Shown here: piece by piece, positions 24,701 through 32,433 of the stretch
Layout of the letters: the number at the start of each line of letters is the position of its first letter
Numbering within the stretch: the stretch's first letter is position 1
The notes under the pieces: generated by a model
What the model saw: the letters and a program-made list of their open reading frames with translations, nothing else
Database searches by the model: none
Told to the model about the DNA's origin: nothing
Position numbers and translations under genes: made by a program
NCBI RefSeq assembly: GCF_040678635.1
Contig: NZ_JBFATZ010000011.1
Location: forward strand, 206,703 to 270,702
DNA: 64,000 nucleotides
DNA from: Thermopolyspora sp040678635
GTDB lineage: Bacteria; Actinomycetota; Actinomycetes; Streptosporangiales; Streptosporangiaceae
Direction: 5' to 3'

Positions 24701-27064
24701 TCACTCGACCAGGTCCAGCGCGGCGGCGACGATCGCGTCGGCGTCGATGCCGTGGTGGCGGTAGACCTCGTCGAGCGCGCCGCTCTGGCCGAAGCGGGTC
24801 ACGCCCAGCGTCGTGACGGGGACGTTGTTGACCGTGGCCAGGAACGCCAGCGTGTGCGGATGCCCGTCGAGCACGGTGACCAAGGGAGTCGCCCGGTCGG
24901 CCGGGAAGACCTGGTCGAGGATCCAGCTCGGGGCCTCCTCAAGGCCCCGGCGGGCACGCCCGGCGCGGAACAGCAGGTCCGGGCTGGTGACGCAGACGAC
25001 GTCGGCGGCGACGCCGAGGGCCTCCAGCCGGTCGGCGGCGGCCAGCGCCTCGGTGACCAGGGCCCCCATCGCGGCCACCGTCACCCGGGGATTCGGGCGG
25101 CGGCGCAGCGGGTAGGCCCCGGCGACGACCTGGCGGCGGTGCCGCTCCCGCGCGGCGGGGTCGGCCGGGACGGCGGCGAGCGACTGATCCACCGGCCGGG
25201 TGGACAGGCGCAGGTACGCCGAGCAGCCGTCCGGCCTGCCGAGCCTGGCCAGCGCCTCCAGCAGGCACCACTCGGTGTCGAGGACGAAGGCCGGCTCGTA
25301 CGACAGCACGCCCGGCTGCTCCAGGCCGAGCGAAGGCGTCGTGATCGACTGGTGGGCCCCGCCCTCGGGGGCGAGGGTCACGCCCGAGGGCGTGCCGATC
25401 AGGATCGACTGGCCGCCCGCGTAGACGCCGAACGACCACGGCTCAAGCGCCCGGTTCACGAACGGGTCGTACACCACGCCGATCGGCAGCAGCGGCTGCC
25501 CCCAGCGGCTCCACGTGGCGCCGAGCTCGCCCAGCAGGCCGACCAGGTTCGTCTCGGCGATGCCCAGCTCCAGGTGCCGCCCCGCCGGGCCCTCCCGCCA
25601 GTGCAGGATCGTCTCGGCGTCGTCGGCGAACCAGTCCACCCGATCGGACGGGGCCCACACGCCGACCTTGTTCAGCCAGCCGCCAAGGTTCGTCGAGGAG
25701 CTCACGTCCGGGCTGACGGTGACGATGCGGTCGGCGGCCTCGGGGGCGCGCCTGGTCAGGTCGAGCAGCACGCGGCCGAGGGCCTGCTGGGTGCTGCCGG
25801 TGCCGGACGGGGTGCGGCCCAGGTCCGCGGGCACCGGGGGCGGTGTCGTCGCGCCCTGTGTCGTCGCGCTCGGTTCGGCACGGCGCAGCCGTTCTGCCGT
25901 ACGGGCGCACAGCACGGCCTCCGCCCCGCCCGCGGGGAAACGGGTCCACGGCGCGTCCGGGTCGGCCCCCAGGTCGGCGGCGAGCCGGCGCAACTGCTCG
26001 GCCGTGAGCAGCGCCGAGTGGTTCTGCGGGTGGCCCTCGGTGGCGAGGCGGTGTCCCTTCACCGTGTACGCGAAGATCACGGTGGGCCGGGCGTCGTCGA
26101 TGGCCGCGTACGCGTCCAGCAGCGCGCCCAGGTCGTGCCCGCCGAGGTTGCGCACGGCGGCGCGCAGGGTGTCGTCGTCGAGGTCCGCGATGAGACGGGC
26201 GATGGGCTCGCGGCCGGGGCCGGTGCCGGGCAGCCGCTCGCGGAGCCGTTCCGGGGCGCAGCGCAGCAGCCGCTGGTACTCCGGGTTGCTCATCGCGTCC
26301 AGGCGCGTGCGCAACGCCTCGCCGCCGGGGCGGTCGAACAGCCGCCGCAGCAGCCGGCCGTACTTGAGGGTGAGCACCTGCCAGCCCGCCGCGGCGAACA
26401 TGCCCTCCAGCCGCCGCACGGCCATCTCCGGGACGACCCGGTCGAGCGACTGCCGGTTCAGGTCGACGATCCACACGACCTCGCCCAGGCCGGCGACCAT
26501 GGGGTCCTGGATCGCCTCCCAGCAGGCGCCCTCGTCGAGCTCGGCGTCGCCGAGCAGGGCGTACTGGCGGCCGATTCCCGCGCCGCCGAACCGGCCCTCG
26601 ACGTAGCGGCGCGCGATCGCGCCCCAGATCGGGGCGGTGGCGCCGATGCCGACCGAGCCGGTGGAGTAGTCGACCGGGTCGGGGTCCTTGGACCGGCTGG
26701 GATAGCTCTGCAGGCCGCCGAAGGAGCGCAGCCGGGTCAGGTACGACTCGTCCAGCTCGCCGAGCAGGTAGTTGATGGCGTGCAGCACCGGCGAGGCGTG
26801 CGGCTTGACCGAGACGCGGTCGGCCGCCGTCAGGTGGCCGAACCACAACGCGGTCATGATCGTGGTCATCGAGGCGCTGGACGCCTGGTGGCCGCCGACC
26901 TTCAGGCCCGAGGGGTTGGGGCGCACCCGGTTGGCGTGGTCGATCATCGCCGTCGCCAGCCACAGCACCCGGCGCTCGATCGCTTCCAGCGTCGCCGGCC
27001 TCTCGTCGGAGAGGCCCGGGGCCGCTTCGAGCGAGGGCGACGGCGAGGGTGAGTAGGCGCGCAT
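24701..27064 (-). CDS. AceE/transketolase-like thiamine diphosphate enzyme
   Basis: 787 residues, resembling a homodimeric pyruvate dehydrogenase E1 but shorter (AceE is about 890-920). N-terminal ThDP motif: LLGDAELDEGACWEAIQD to VVWIVDLNRQSLD (GDG changed to GDA). Middle: LELGIAETNLVGLLGELG carries the cofactor-activating Glu, and the C-terminal transketolase domain ends VTRFGQSG. ATG 27064. No E2 or E3 gene is adjacent, so whether it feeds a dehydrogenase complex or works alone is unclear. It is divergent from an Lrp regulator, hinting at amino-acid-linked control of a 2-oxo acid pathway (inference). Confidence 0.88.
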   Translation of the reverse strand: MRAYSPSPSPSLEAAPGLSDERPATLEAIERRVLWLATAMIDHANRVRPNPSGLKVGGHQASSASMTTIMTALWFGHLTAADRVSVKPHASPVLHAINYLLGELDESYLTRLRSFGGLQSYPSRSKDPDPVDYSTGSVGIGATAPIWGAIARRYVEGRFGGAGIGRQYALLGDAELDEGACWEAIQDPMVAGLGEVVWIVDLNRQSLDRVVPEMAVRRLEGMFAAAGWQVLTLKYGRLLRRLFDRPGGEALRTRLDAMSNPEYQRLLRCAPERLRERLPGTGPGREPIARLIADLDDDTLRAAVRNLGGHDLGALLDAYAAIDDARPTVIFAYTVKGHRLATEGHPQNHSALLTAEQLRRLAADLGADPDAPWTRFPAGGAEAVLCARTAERLRRAEPSATTQGATTPPPVPADLGRTPSGTGSTQQALGRVLLDLTRRAPEAADRIVTVSPDVSSSTNLGGWLNKVGVWAPSDRVDWFADDAETILHWREGPAGRHLELGIAETNLVGLLGELGATWSRWGQPLLPIGVVYDPFVNRALEPWSFGVYAGGQSILIGTPSGVTLAPEGGAHQSITTPSLGLEQPGVLSYEPAFVLDTEWCLLEALARLGRPDGCSAYLRLSTRPVDQSLAAVPADPAARERHRRQVVAGAYPLRRRPNPRVTVAAMGALVTEALAAADRLEALGVAADVVCVTSPDLLFRAGRARRGLEEAPSWILDQVFPADRATPLVTVLDGHPHTLAFLATVNNVPVTTLGVTRFGQSGALDEVYRHHGIDADAIVAAALDLVE

Positions 27065-27166
27065 CGCAGCCCCCTTTGCCAGAGCTACCCGTACATGCCG
27101 GGAAGTTGTCCGTATGTCTGTCTAGTAGATGAAATGGGTGCGATCTGCGCAATAGTTATGTTGTTG

Positions 27167-27185
27167 ATTGAGCAATATGCTCAAT
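27167..27185. promoter_or_regulatory. Palindrome, likely Lrp operator
   Basis: ATTGAGCA, three bases, TGCTCAAT: 8-bp arms in an AT-rich window between the divergent ThDP-enzyme and lrp genes. Size and AT content fit Lrp/AsnC boxes. It sits 26 bases before the lrp start. Confidence 0.65.
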
Positions 27186-27210
27186 CCTCTCGTAGAGGAG
27201 GATCCGTCAT

Positions 27211-27771
27211 TTGAACAGCATGAGGCATGAGGCGGCCATCGACGCCACCGACGCCCGCATCCTGCTCGCGCTCCGCGACGAGCCGCGTGCGACGGTTCTG
27301 GCCCTGGCCGAGAGGCTGGGCCTGTCCCGCAACACGGTCCAGGCGCGGCTGACAAGGCTGGAGCGGAGCGGCGCGCTGGGGTCCTTCGAGCGCCGTATCT
27401 CCACCGCGGCCCTCGGCTATCCGCTGACCGCGTTCATCACGGCCCGGGTCGATCAGCACCGGCTCGCGGAGGTGGCCGAGGCGCTGGCGGACGTGCCGGA
27501 GGTGGTCGAGGTCCTGGGGCTCAGCGGCGAGACCGACCTGCTCATCCGGGTGGTCGCGGCCGACGCCGAGGACCTGTATCGCGTCGCCGGGCACATCCTG
27601 GCCGTCGCGGGGGTCGAGCGCACCACCACCGGGCTGGTCATGCGCGAGCTGGTGCCGCATCGCCTCACGCCGCTGCTGCGGCGGGCGTCCGGGGAGGAGC
27701 CCCGCGACCGGCCGCGGGCCGCGGCGCCTTCGGGCCGGGGACGGACGCGGTCCCCGGGGCGTCCGGTCTGA
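27211..27771 (+). CDS. Lrp/AsnC family transcriptional regulator
   Basis: 186 residues from TTG 27211 (AGAGGAGG at the right distance; ATG 27220 is too far from it). N-terminal HTH with ATVLALAERLGLSRNTVQAR (residues ~27-46), then the RAM/AsnC effector domain with TAFITARVDQHRLAEVAEAL and GETDLLIRVVAADAEDLY. Such proteins form octamers that bind amino acids. The basic tail after residue 160 is unusual. Likely controls the divergent ThDP enzyme and itself through the 27167-27185 palindrome. Confidence 0.9.
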   Translation: MNSMRHEAAIDATDARILLALRDEPRATVLALAERLGLSRNTVQARLTRLERSGALGSFERRISTAALGYPLTAFITARVDQHRLAEVAEALADVPEVVEVLGLSGETDLLIRVVAADAEDLYRVAGHILAVAGVERTTTGLVMRELVPHRLTPLLRRASGEEPRDRPRAAAPSGRGRTRSPGRPV

Positions 27772-27791
27772 GACCGCCTGGTGCGCGTTTT

Positions 27792-27810
27792 GTCCTATTT
27801 ACACCTTTTA
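27792..27810 (+). promoter_or_regulatory. Motif GTCCTATTTRCACCTTT, first copy
   Basis: GTCCTATTTACACCTTTTA lies upstream of the riboswitch-controlled carboxypeptidase. Seventeen of its first 18 bases recur at 42058-42075, upstream of another membrane gene. It is AT-rich against the background, so it may be a promoter or activator site. Confidence 0.45.
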
Positions 27811-27879
27811 TGACTGTATGCTACCTTCGGGTGTCACACCTGGCACGTCGTTGACGATGCGCCGGTGTTCGCCGCCCGG

Positions 27880-28035
27880 ACCGCGTCTTCGTCCGGGGAT
27901 TCCCGCAGGACGACGCCCGGCCGCCGAATCCGCATCGCGGAGCCGGGATCCACCCACCCGGGGTGAACGGGACCGGCCCTCGCCGCGCCCGCAGGGCGCT
28001 CTCCGGCCCGTGCTCCTCACCCGGTAGGCGGCAAT
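27880..28035 (+). ncRNA. Probable c-di-AMP (ydaO/yuaA) riboswitch
   Basis: The leader of the D,D-carboxypeptidase gene contains the blocks I associate with actinobacterial ydaO elements: GCCGAATCCG (27922-27931), CGGAGCCGGGATCCA, GGGGTGAACGGG (27960-27971), a GC hairpin, then CTCACCCGGTAGGCGG (28016-28031) just before the ribosome site. In actinobacteria this class binds c-di-AMP and typically precedes secreted cell-wall hydrolases, which fits the gene. Boundaries are approximate and the call is from memory of the consensus. Confidence 0.72.
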
Positions 28036-28059
28036 GGAAGCAAGGAGCACAGCCCCTTC

Positions 28060-28959
28060 ATGCCCACATACGTCAAGAACCGGCTCACCCACGCCCTCAT
28101 CGGCGCCGCCCTGGCCGCGGGCGCCGTCACCGCCGGAGCCGCCCCCGCCGCGGCCGCCGCCACGCCCGCCACGTCGGCGGTCGCTCTCGCCCTCGGCGCC
28201 GACGCCCCCGCCGTACTCGGCCGGGCCGCCTACGTCATGGACGCGAAGACCGGCAGGGTCTACTACGACAAAGAGTCCGGCGAGCGCATGCCCATCGCGA
28301 GCCTGACCAAGATGATGACCGCGTACGTCGTGCTCAAGCACGCCAAGCCGACCGACACCGTCAAGGTCACCGCCGCCGACGTGCGCTACGGCGCGAGCGG
28401 CGACGCGTCCGTCGCGGGCCTGCACGCCGGGGACCGCCTCACCGTCGAGGAGATGCTGTACGCCCTGCTGCTCCCGTCCGGCGCGGACGCCGCCCACGTG
28501 TTCGCCCGCACCTACGGCCCCGGCGTCGACGGGTTCGTCGACAAGATGAACGCCGCCGCCCGCGAACTCGGCATGAACGACACCCGGTACGTCAACCCGG
28601 ACGGCATGCCGACCAACGGCGGGGGCTACTCCACCGCCGCCGACCAGGCGCGCCTCGCCGCCGCGGTGGTCGGCAACCCGGTCCTGGAGGCGGTCACCTC
28701 CACGCGGCACCACTCCCTCCCCGCGACCGCCGACCACGACGCCTACTCCTGGCGGAACACCAACCACCTGCTCGGCGCGCCCGGCGTCATCGGCGTCAAG
28801 ACCGGCTACACCCGCGCCGCCGGATACACCCTCGCCTTCGCCGCCGACCGCGACGGCACCCGCCTGATCGGCGTCATCCTGGGCGAGACCGACTCCGGCC
28901 GCCGCTTCGACACCGCCGAAGCCCTCCTCGACTGGGCCGCCGCCCGGCCTCGGACCTAG
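28060..28959 (+). CDS. D-alanyl-D-alanine carboxypeptidase (serine, S11 type)
   Basis: 299 residues with AAGGAG upstream. A Sec signal with an Ala-rich cleavage region is followed by the penicillin-binding fold: SLTK (Ser81, Lys84), SGA at 140-142 in place of the usual SGN, and KTG at 247-249. It trims the terminal D-Ala of peptidoglycan stem peptides outside the membrane. The lack of the C-terminal anchoring helix of DacA-type enzymes suggests a freely secreted form. The riboswitch upstream would couple it to c-di-AMP and wall stress. Confidence 0.92.
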   Translation: MPTYVKNRLTHALIGAALAAGAVTAGAAPAAAAATPATSAVALALGADAPAVLGRAAYVMDAKTGRVYYDKESGERMPIASLTKMMTAYVVLKHAKPTDTVKVTAADVRYGASGDASVAGLHAGDRLTVEEMLYALLLPSGADAAHVFARTYGPGVDGFVDKMNAAARELGMNDTRYVNPDGMPTNGGGYSTAADQARLAAAVVGNPVLEAVTSTRHHSLPATADHDAYSWRNTNHLLGAPGVIGVKTGYTRAAGYTLAFAADRDGTRLIGVILGETDSGRRFDTAEALLDWAAARPRT

Positions 28960-29003
28960 CACCCGGGGTCCCGCCGGGCTGACCCGCTGCGCGGGGCGTA
29001 CGG

Positions 29004-29230
29004 GTGCGTGACGGTGTGGAACGTCGCGGCAAACGGCGAGGTAGGACATCGCCACGTCAAGCGTGCCCTGGGGCGATTTGTTGGCGGCAAGCGGTACGAA
29101 TGGGAGCCCACCACGCGGGCCGGGGGTTGATTGCCGGTTTTGTGCGTGACACGTTGAGGCAAACGGCGAGGTAGGTATGGCCACAGCCAAACGCGCACTG
29201 GGTCGCCTTCTGTACGGCAAGCGCTACGAC
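29004..29230 (+). repeat. Direct duplication covering the methyltransferase 5' end
   Basis: GTGCGTGAC, GGCAAACGGCGAGGTAGG and about 50 following bases occur at 29004-29100 and again at 29142-29230, about 70-75% identical with small indels. The second copy holds the true start of the 29177 gene. Confidence 0.75.
29047..29130 (+). pseudogene. Decayed duplicate of the methyltransferase N-terminus
   Basis: The frame reads HRHVKRALGRFVGGKRYEW before a stop at 29128-29130; the intact gene downstream starts MATAKRALGRLLYGKRYDK. The old start is ATC instead of ATG and one base is missing nearby. It marks an abortive tandem duplication or the scar of a deleted paralogue. Confidence 0.65.
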
Positions 29231-30316
29231 AAGGTTCCGCAGGCACAGCGCGTCTACGTGCGACCGGGGGAGCGGCTGCTCCGCGAGCTGTCCTGGCGCA
29301 GGCTCGTCCGCGGCACCGAGATCATCTCGCTGGAGGAGTTCAAGCGCAGGGTGTCCCTCGGCCCCATCGAGGAGTATCTGAGCTGCATGCTGTGCGGGGA
29401 GAGCAGGCAGCAGCCGCTGTTCCGGCCGCAGGGGGAGAAGAAGAAGGGCGACACCAGGCCCGCCTGGTCCTACGTCGTGGTGCGCTGCCCTTCGTGCGGG
29501 TTTCTCTACCGCAACCCCAACATCCGGCCGGAACGGCTCGGCGACCTGTACGCCAAGAACTACAGCGGCTTCCTCACCGGCGACTACGCCGCCAACCGGC
29601 AGCGGCGCTACCGGCTGACGATGGACGCCTTCGGCGAGGTGTTCCGGGACGGGACGGGCCGGCGGCTGCTCGACTTCGGCTGCGGCTCGGGCCTGTTCCT
29701 GGAACTCGCCGAGGAGCGGGGGTTCGACGTCACCGGCGTCGATCTGTCGCCGGACTCGGTGAAGCTGGCCAACGAGCGGCTGCGGCGCGGGCGCGCCTTC
29801 CACGGCGTGGCCGAGGAGATCCCCGAGATCGCCCGGGGCGGGTTCGACGTCATCACGTTGTGGTCGGTGCTGGCCCACCTGCCCCGGCCGCTGGAGGACT
29901 TCGACAGGTTCCGCCGAATGCTGGCGCCCGGCGGGGTGCTGCTGATCCTCACCGTGAACGCCCGATCGCTGCTGCTCAAGGCGTCCGGGAGCAAGTGGAA
30001 CGGGTTCACCAAGAACCATCTCATGTTCTACTCCTCGCAAACGCTGCCGGTGCTGCTCGGGCGTACCGGGTTCGCGGGGGTGGCGTTCTCGCACTTCTAC
30101 GGGGACACGATCGAGGCCGGATCGACGCGGCTGCCCGTGGCGTATCAGCGGCGGCTTCGCCGTGCGGTGGAGGCGTCGGACGGCGGCAACATGCTGCGGG
30201 CGGTCGCGTTCGCCGACGAGGACGCGATCATTCGGTGGGGCGCCGGGCTGCGGGTACGGCACTGCCCGGCGCGCGTGCCCGGCGGGGAGCACCGGGCCGA
30301 GCCCCCCACGTCATAG
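29177..30316 (+). CDS. SAM-dependent methyltransferase with a zinc-ribbon-like N-terminus
   Basis: 379 residues. CMLC (70-73) and CPSC (104-107) form a four-cysteine site, followed by FLYRNPNIRPERLGDLYAKN, as in methyltransf_13-like sugar and glycan methyltransferases. The Rossmann domain has LLDFGCGSGLFLELAEERGF (motif I), GVDLSP and HLPRPLEDFDRFRRMLAPGG. Near the C-terminus WNGFTKNHLMFYSSQTLP fits the same group. Probably modifies a nucleotide-linked or surface sugar (inference). GAGGTAGG upstream of the ATG. Preceded by a decayed copy of its own 5' end. Confidence 0.85.
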   Translation: MATAKRALGRLLYGKRYDKVPQAQRVYVRPGERLLRELSWRRLVRGTEIISLEEFKRRVSLGPIEEYLSCMLCGESRQQPLFRPQGEKKKGDTRPAWSYVVVRCPSCGFLYRNPNIRPERLGDLYAKNYSGFLTGDYAANRQRRYRLTMDAFGEVFRDGTGRRLLDFGCGSGLFLELAEERGFDVTGVDLSPDSVKLANERLRRGRAFHGVAEEIPEIARGGFDVITLWSVLAHLPRPLEDFDRFRRMLAPGGVLLILTVNARSLLLKASGSKWNGFTKNHLMFYSSQTLPVLLGRTGFAGVAFSHFYGDTIEAGSTRLPVAYQRRLRRAVEASDGGNMLRAVAFADEDAIIRWGAGLRVRHCPARVPGGEHRAEPPTS

Positions 30317-30340
30317 CCAACGTCATAGTCGGCGTCATAG
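30308..30340 (+). repeat. Short tandem repeat CGTCATAG
   Basis: CGTCATAG is present three times at 12-base spacing across the stop of the methyltransferase gene. No clear function. Confidence 0.55.
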
Positions 30341-30419
30341 CAGGCCCCACAGCAGGCTCAGCAGTAGGGCACAAGTCAGCGGCAAATGGCACCCAAGTGG
30401 CGGGGCGTACAACGGGGGC

Positions 30420-31391
30420 ATGGAAAGGTTCTCAATCGAGCGGCCGTGCGTGAGTGACGCCGCCGACATCTACGCCCTGGTGTCCCGCCACAACCTCGGG
30501 GTGATCGGCATGGCCGACGTGACCCTCGACGACATCGCCGACCAGTTCGCCGAGCCCGGCTTCGACCCCGCGCGAGACGCCTGGCTGTTGCGGGAGCGTC
30601 CCGGCGGGCGGGTGGCCGGCTGGGGCTGGGCGAGCCGCCAGGGGAGCGGCGCGCAGGTCGGCGTCGAGGTGGTGGCGTGCGACCCGGACGCCAGGGCCCT
30701 GCTGTGGGAGGCGGTGCTCGGGCGGGCCCGGGAGATCGGCGCGGAGTCCGGGCACGAGCGCGTCCGCGTGGGCATCGGCATCTACCGGCAGGACGAGGCC
30801 GGGCGGGAGGCGGCGCGGGCGCACGGGTTCACCTCGGCGACCGCCTTCCGGCGGCTCTACATCGAGCACGGCGGCGGCCCGCGGCCCCTGTTCCTGCCCG
30901 GGGTCACGCTGCACCGGGGCGCCGACGACGAGGAGGCGCTCGCCGCGGCGCACCGCGTCTACGAGGAGGCGTTCGCGACCCACTACGGCCACGTCGCCCG
31001 AAGCCTGGACGAGTGGGCCGAGTACCTGGAATCCTCCGCCGCCAACGACTGGTCCCAGCTTCTGCTGGCCCGGGTGCACGGGCTGCCCGCGGGCATGATC
31101 CTCGGCTCCGACCAGTTCGTGCCGGACGAGAACTGCGGATACGTGCGCAACCTGGCCGTGCTGCCCCGCTTCCGCGGCCGGGGCCTCGGGAGGCTGCTGC
31201 TCTCGCGCGCCTTCGCCGAGGACGAGCGCCGCGGCCGTCGCGGCACCTACCTGCACGTGGACGCGGGCAACAACACCTCCGCCCTCGGCCTGTACCTGTC
31301 GGTGGGCATGCGCGAGGTGCTGACCATCGACGCCTGGGAGGCGACGGTGGAGGCCGCGCGCGTGGGCCAGCGCGTGGGTCAGGGCGTGTGA
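30420..31391 (+). CDS. Two-domain GNAT acetyltransferase
   Basis: 323 residues. The N-terminal half (to ~155) is a degenerate GNAT domain with GGRVAGWGWASRQGSGAQVG. The C-terminal half is intact: VRNLAVLPRFRGRGLGRLLL is the acetyl-CoA loop and VDAGNNTSALGLYLSVGM the ending. This tandem layout is seen in mycothiol synthase (MshD) and in drug-modifying acetyltransferases; identity with MshD is not supported by the motifs I can see. The start has only weak ribosome signals. Confidence 0.85.
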   Translation: MERFSIERPCVSDAADIYALVSRHNLGVIGMADVTLDDIADQFAEPGFDPARDAWLLRERPGGRVAGWGWASRQGSGAQVGVEVVACDPDARALLWEAVLGRAREIGAESGHERVRVGIGIYRQDEAGREAARAHGFTSATAFRRLYIEHGGGPRPLFLPGVTLHRGADDEEALAAAHRVYEEAFATHYGHVARSLDEWAEYLESSAANDWSQLLLARVHGLPAGMILGSDQFVPDENCGYVRNLAVLPRFRGRGLGRLLLSRAFAEDERRGRRGTYLHVDAGNNTSALGLYLSVGMREVLTIDAWEATVEAARVGQRVGQGV

Positions 31392-31395
31392 CCGG

Positions 31396-31704
31396 TCATA
31401 GGTGCCGGGGGCCCTCGAACCCGCCGGGCCGTTCGAAGCCGGTGGGGCGGTGCTCGGCGACGATGCGCAGCGGCGTCTCCTCCCCGGGGGAGGGCATGGG
31501 GTGGCGCTCGCCCTGACCGATCGAGGTGAGGGCGATGCGCTGTTCGCTGAGCGCCTGGAGGATCTCCAGGTCGTCGGCCGACACGATGGCGGCCAGTGGG
31601 CGGCCGTGCCGGGTGAGCACCACGCGCTCCCCGCTATAGGCGACCCGGTTCACCAGTTCCGCCAGCTCGGCTCGTGCCTGAGTCACCGGGATCTCTCGCG
31701 TCAT
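31396..31704 (-). CDS. Phd/YefM family antitoxin without a toxin
   Basis: 102 residues. The Phd/YefM DNA-binding N-terminus is clear: IPVTQARAELAELVNRVAYS and VLTRHGRPLAAIVSADDLEI. A longer Pro/Glu/Gly tail replaces the usual toxin-binding helix. No RelE/YoeB or Doc gene is adjacent; the gene converges on a GNAT. The ATG follows GGAGG by only one base, unusually close. Its probable TGTACA operator lies in the shared promoter with clpP, so it may act purely as a regulator. Confidence 0.88.
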   Translation of the reverse strand: MTREIPVTQARAELAELVNRVAYSGERVVLTRHGRPLAAIVSADDLEILQALSEQRIALTSIGQGERHPMPSPGEETPLRIVAEHRPTGFERPGGFEGPRHL

Positions 31705-31737
31705 GCCTCCATGCTATCATTCTGTACGTTTTTACAA

Positions 31738-31749
31738 TTCTGTACAGAA
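31738..31749. promoter_or_regulatory. YefM-type operator between yefM and clpP
   Basis: TTCTGTACAGAA is a perfect 12-bp palindrome centred on TGTACA, the hexamer known as the core of YefM operators. A second TGTAC lies at 31723-31727 and an inverted GTAC at 31751-31754, so several dimers could bind. It is 19 bases before the clpP start. Confidence 0.65.
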
Positions 31750-31767
31750 CGTACGCCGGGAGGACCC

Positions 31768-32397
31768 GTGGACCAGCGCAATCCCCTTCTGACGCCGGCA
31801 AGCCGGGTGACGGAGCTGCCGCCCTCGCCGCACACCGAGCGGGTCTTCGACCGCCTGCTCGCCGAGCGGATCGTGTTCATCGGCAGCGAGATCGACGACG
31901 AGATCGCCAACCGGGTCTGCGGCCAGCTCCTGCTGCTCGCCGCCGAGGACGACGAGCGCGACATCTTCCTCTACATCAACTCGCCCGGCGGCTCGGTGAC
32001 CGCCGGGATGGCGATGTACGACGTCATGCAGTACCTCCCCAACCCGATCAGCACGGTGGCGATCGGCCTCGCCGCCTCGATGGCGCAGGTCCTGCTGTGC
32101 GCGGGCACCCCCGGCCGGCGGTACGCGCTGCGGCACGCGCGGGTGATGATGCACCAGCCCTCCGGCGGCCTGGGCGGCACCGCCAGCGACATCAGAATCC
32201 AGGCCGAGCAGATGCGGTACGTGAAGAAGACCTTCGCCGAGCGCATCGCCTTCCACACCGGGCAGAGCGTGGAGCAGGTGGAGGCCGACTGGGACCGGGA
32301 CCGGTGGTTCACCGCCGAGGAGGCACGGGCGTACGGGATGGTGGACCACGTCGTCCACCGGGCGGCCCAGGTCGGCTCCGCCGGGCCCGTCTCCTGA
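31768..32397 (+). CDS. clpP: Solo ATP-dependent Clp protease proteolytic subunit
   Basis: 209 residues from GTG 31768 (GGGAGG upstream). The catalytic triad is in place: Ser104 in GLAASMAQ, His129 in VMMHQP and Asp174 in ADWDRDRW. FLYINSPGGSVTAGMAMYD gives the oxyanion region. Actinobacteria carry an essential clpP1-clpP2 operon and often extra copies. This one stands alone, without clpX or a second clpP, divergent from an orphan YefM gene that may regulate it. It would form tetradecamers, perhaps mixed with another ClpP. Confidence 0.93.
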   Translation: MDQRNPLLTPASRVTELPPSPHTERVFDRLLAERIVFIGSEIDDEIANRVCGQLLLLAAEDDERDIFLYINSPGGSVTAGMAMYDVMQYLPNPISTVAIGLAASMAQVLLCAGTPGRRYALRHARVMMHQPSGGLGGTASDIRIQAEQMRYVKKTFAERIAFHTGQSVEQVEADWDRDRWFTAEEARAYGMVDHVVHRAAQVGSAGPVS

Positions 32398-32433
32398 CGG
32401 ATCACCCGCTTGACGGGCGGCGGCAGCGGGTAG

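Noticed and set aside
24599..27052. 817-codon plus frame opposite the ThDP enzyme
   Set aside because: The minus strand carries recognisable ThDP motifs; the plus translation is compositionally biased antisense.
30420..31391. Assignment of the two-domain GNAT as mycothiol synthase MshD
   Set aside because: The tandem layout is similar, but the first domain and substrate motifs do not clearly match, so only the family is stated.
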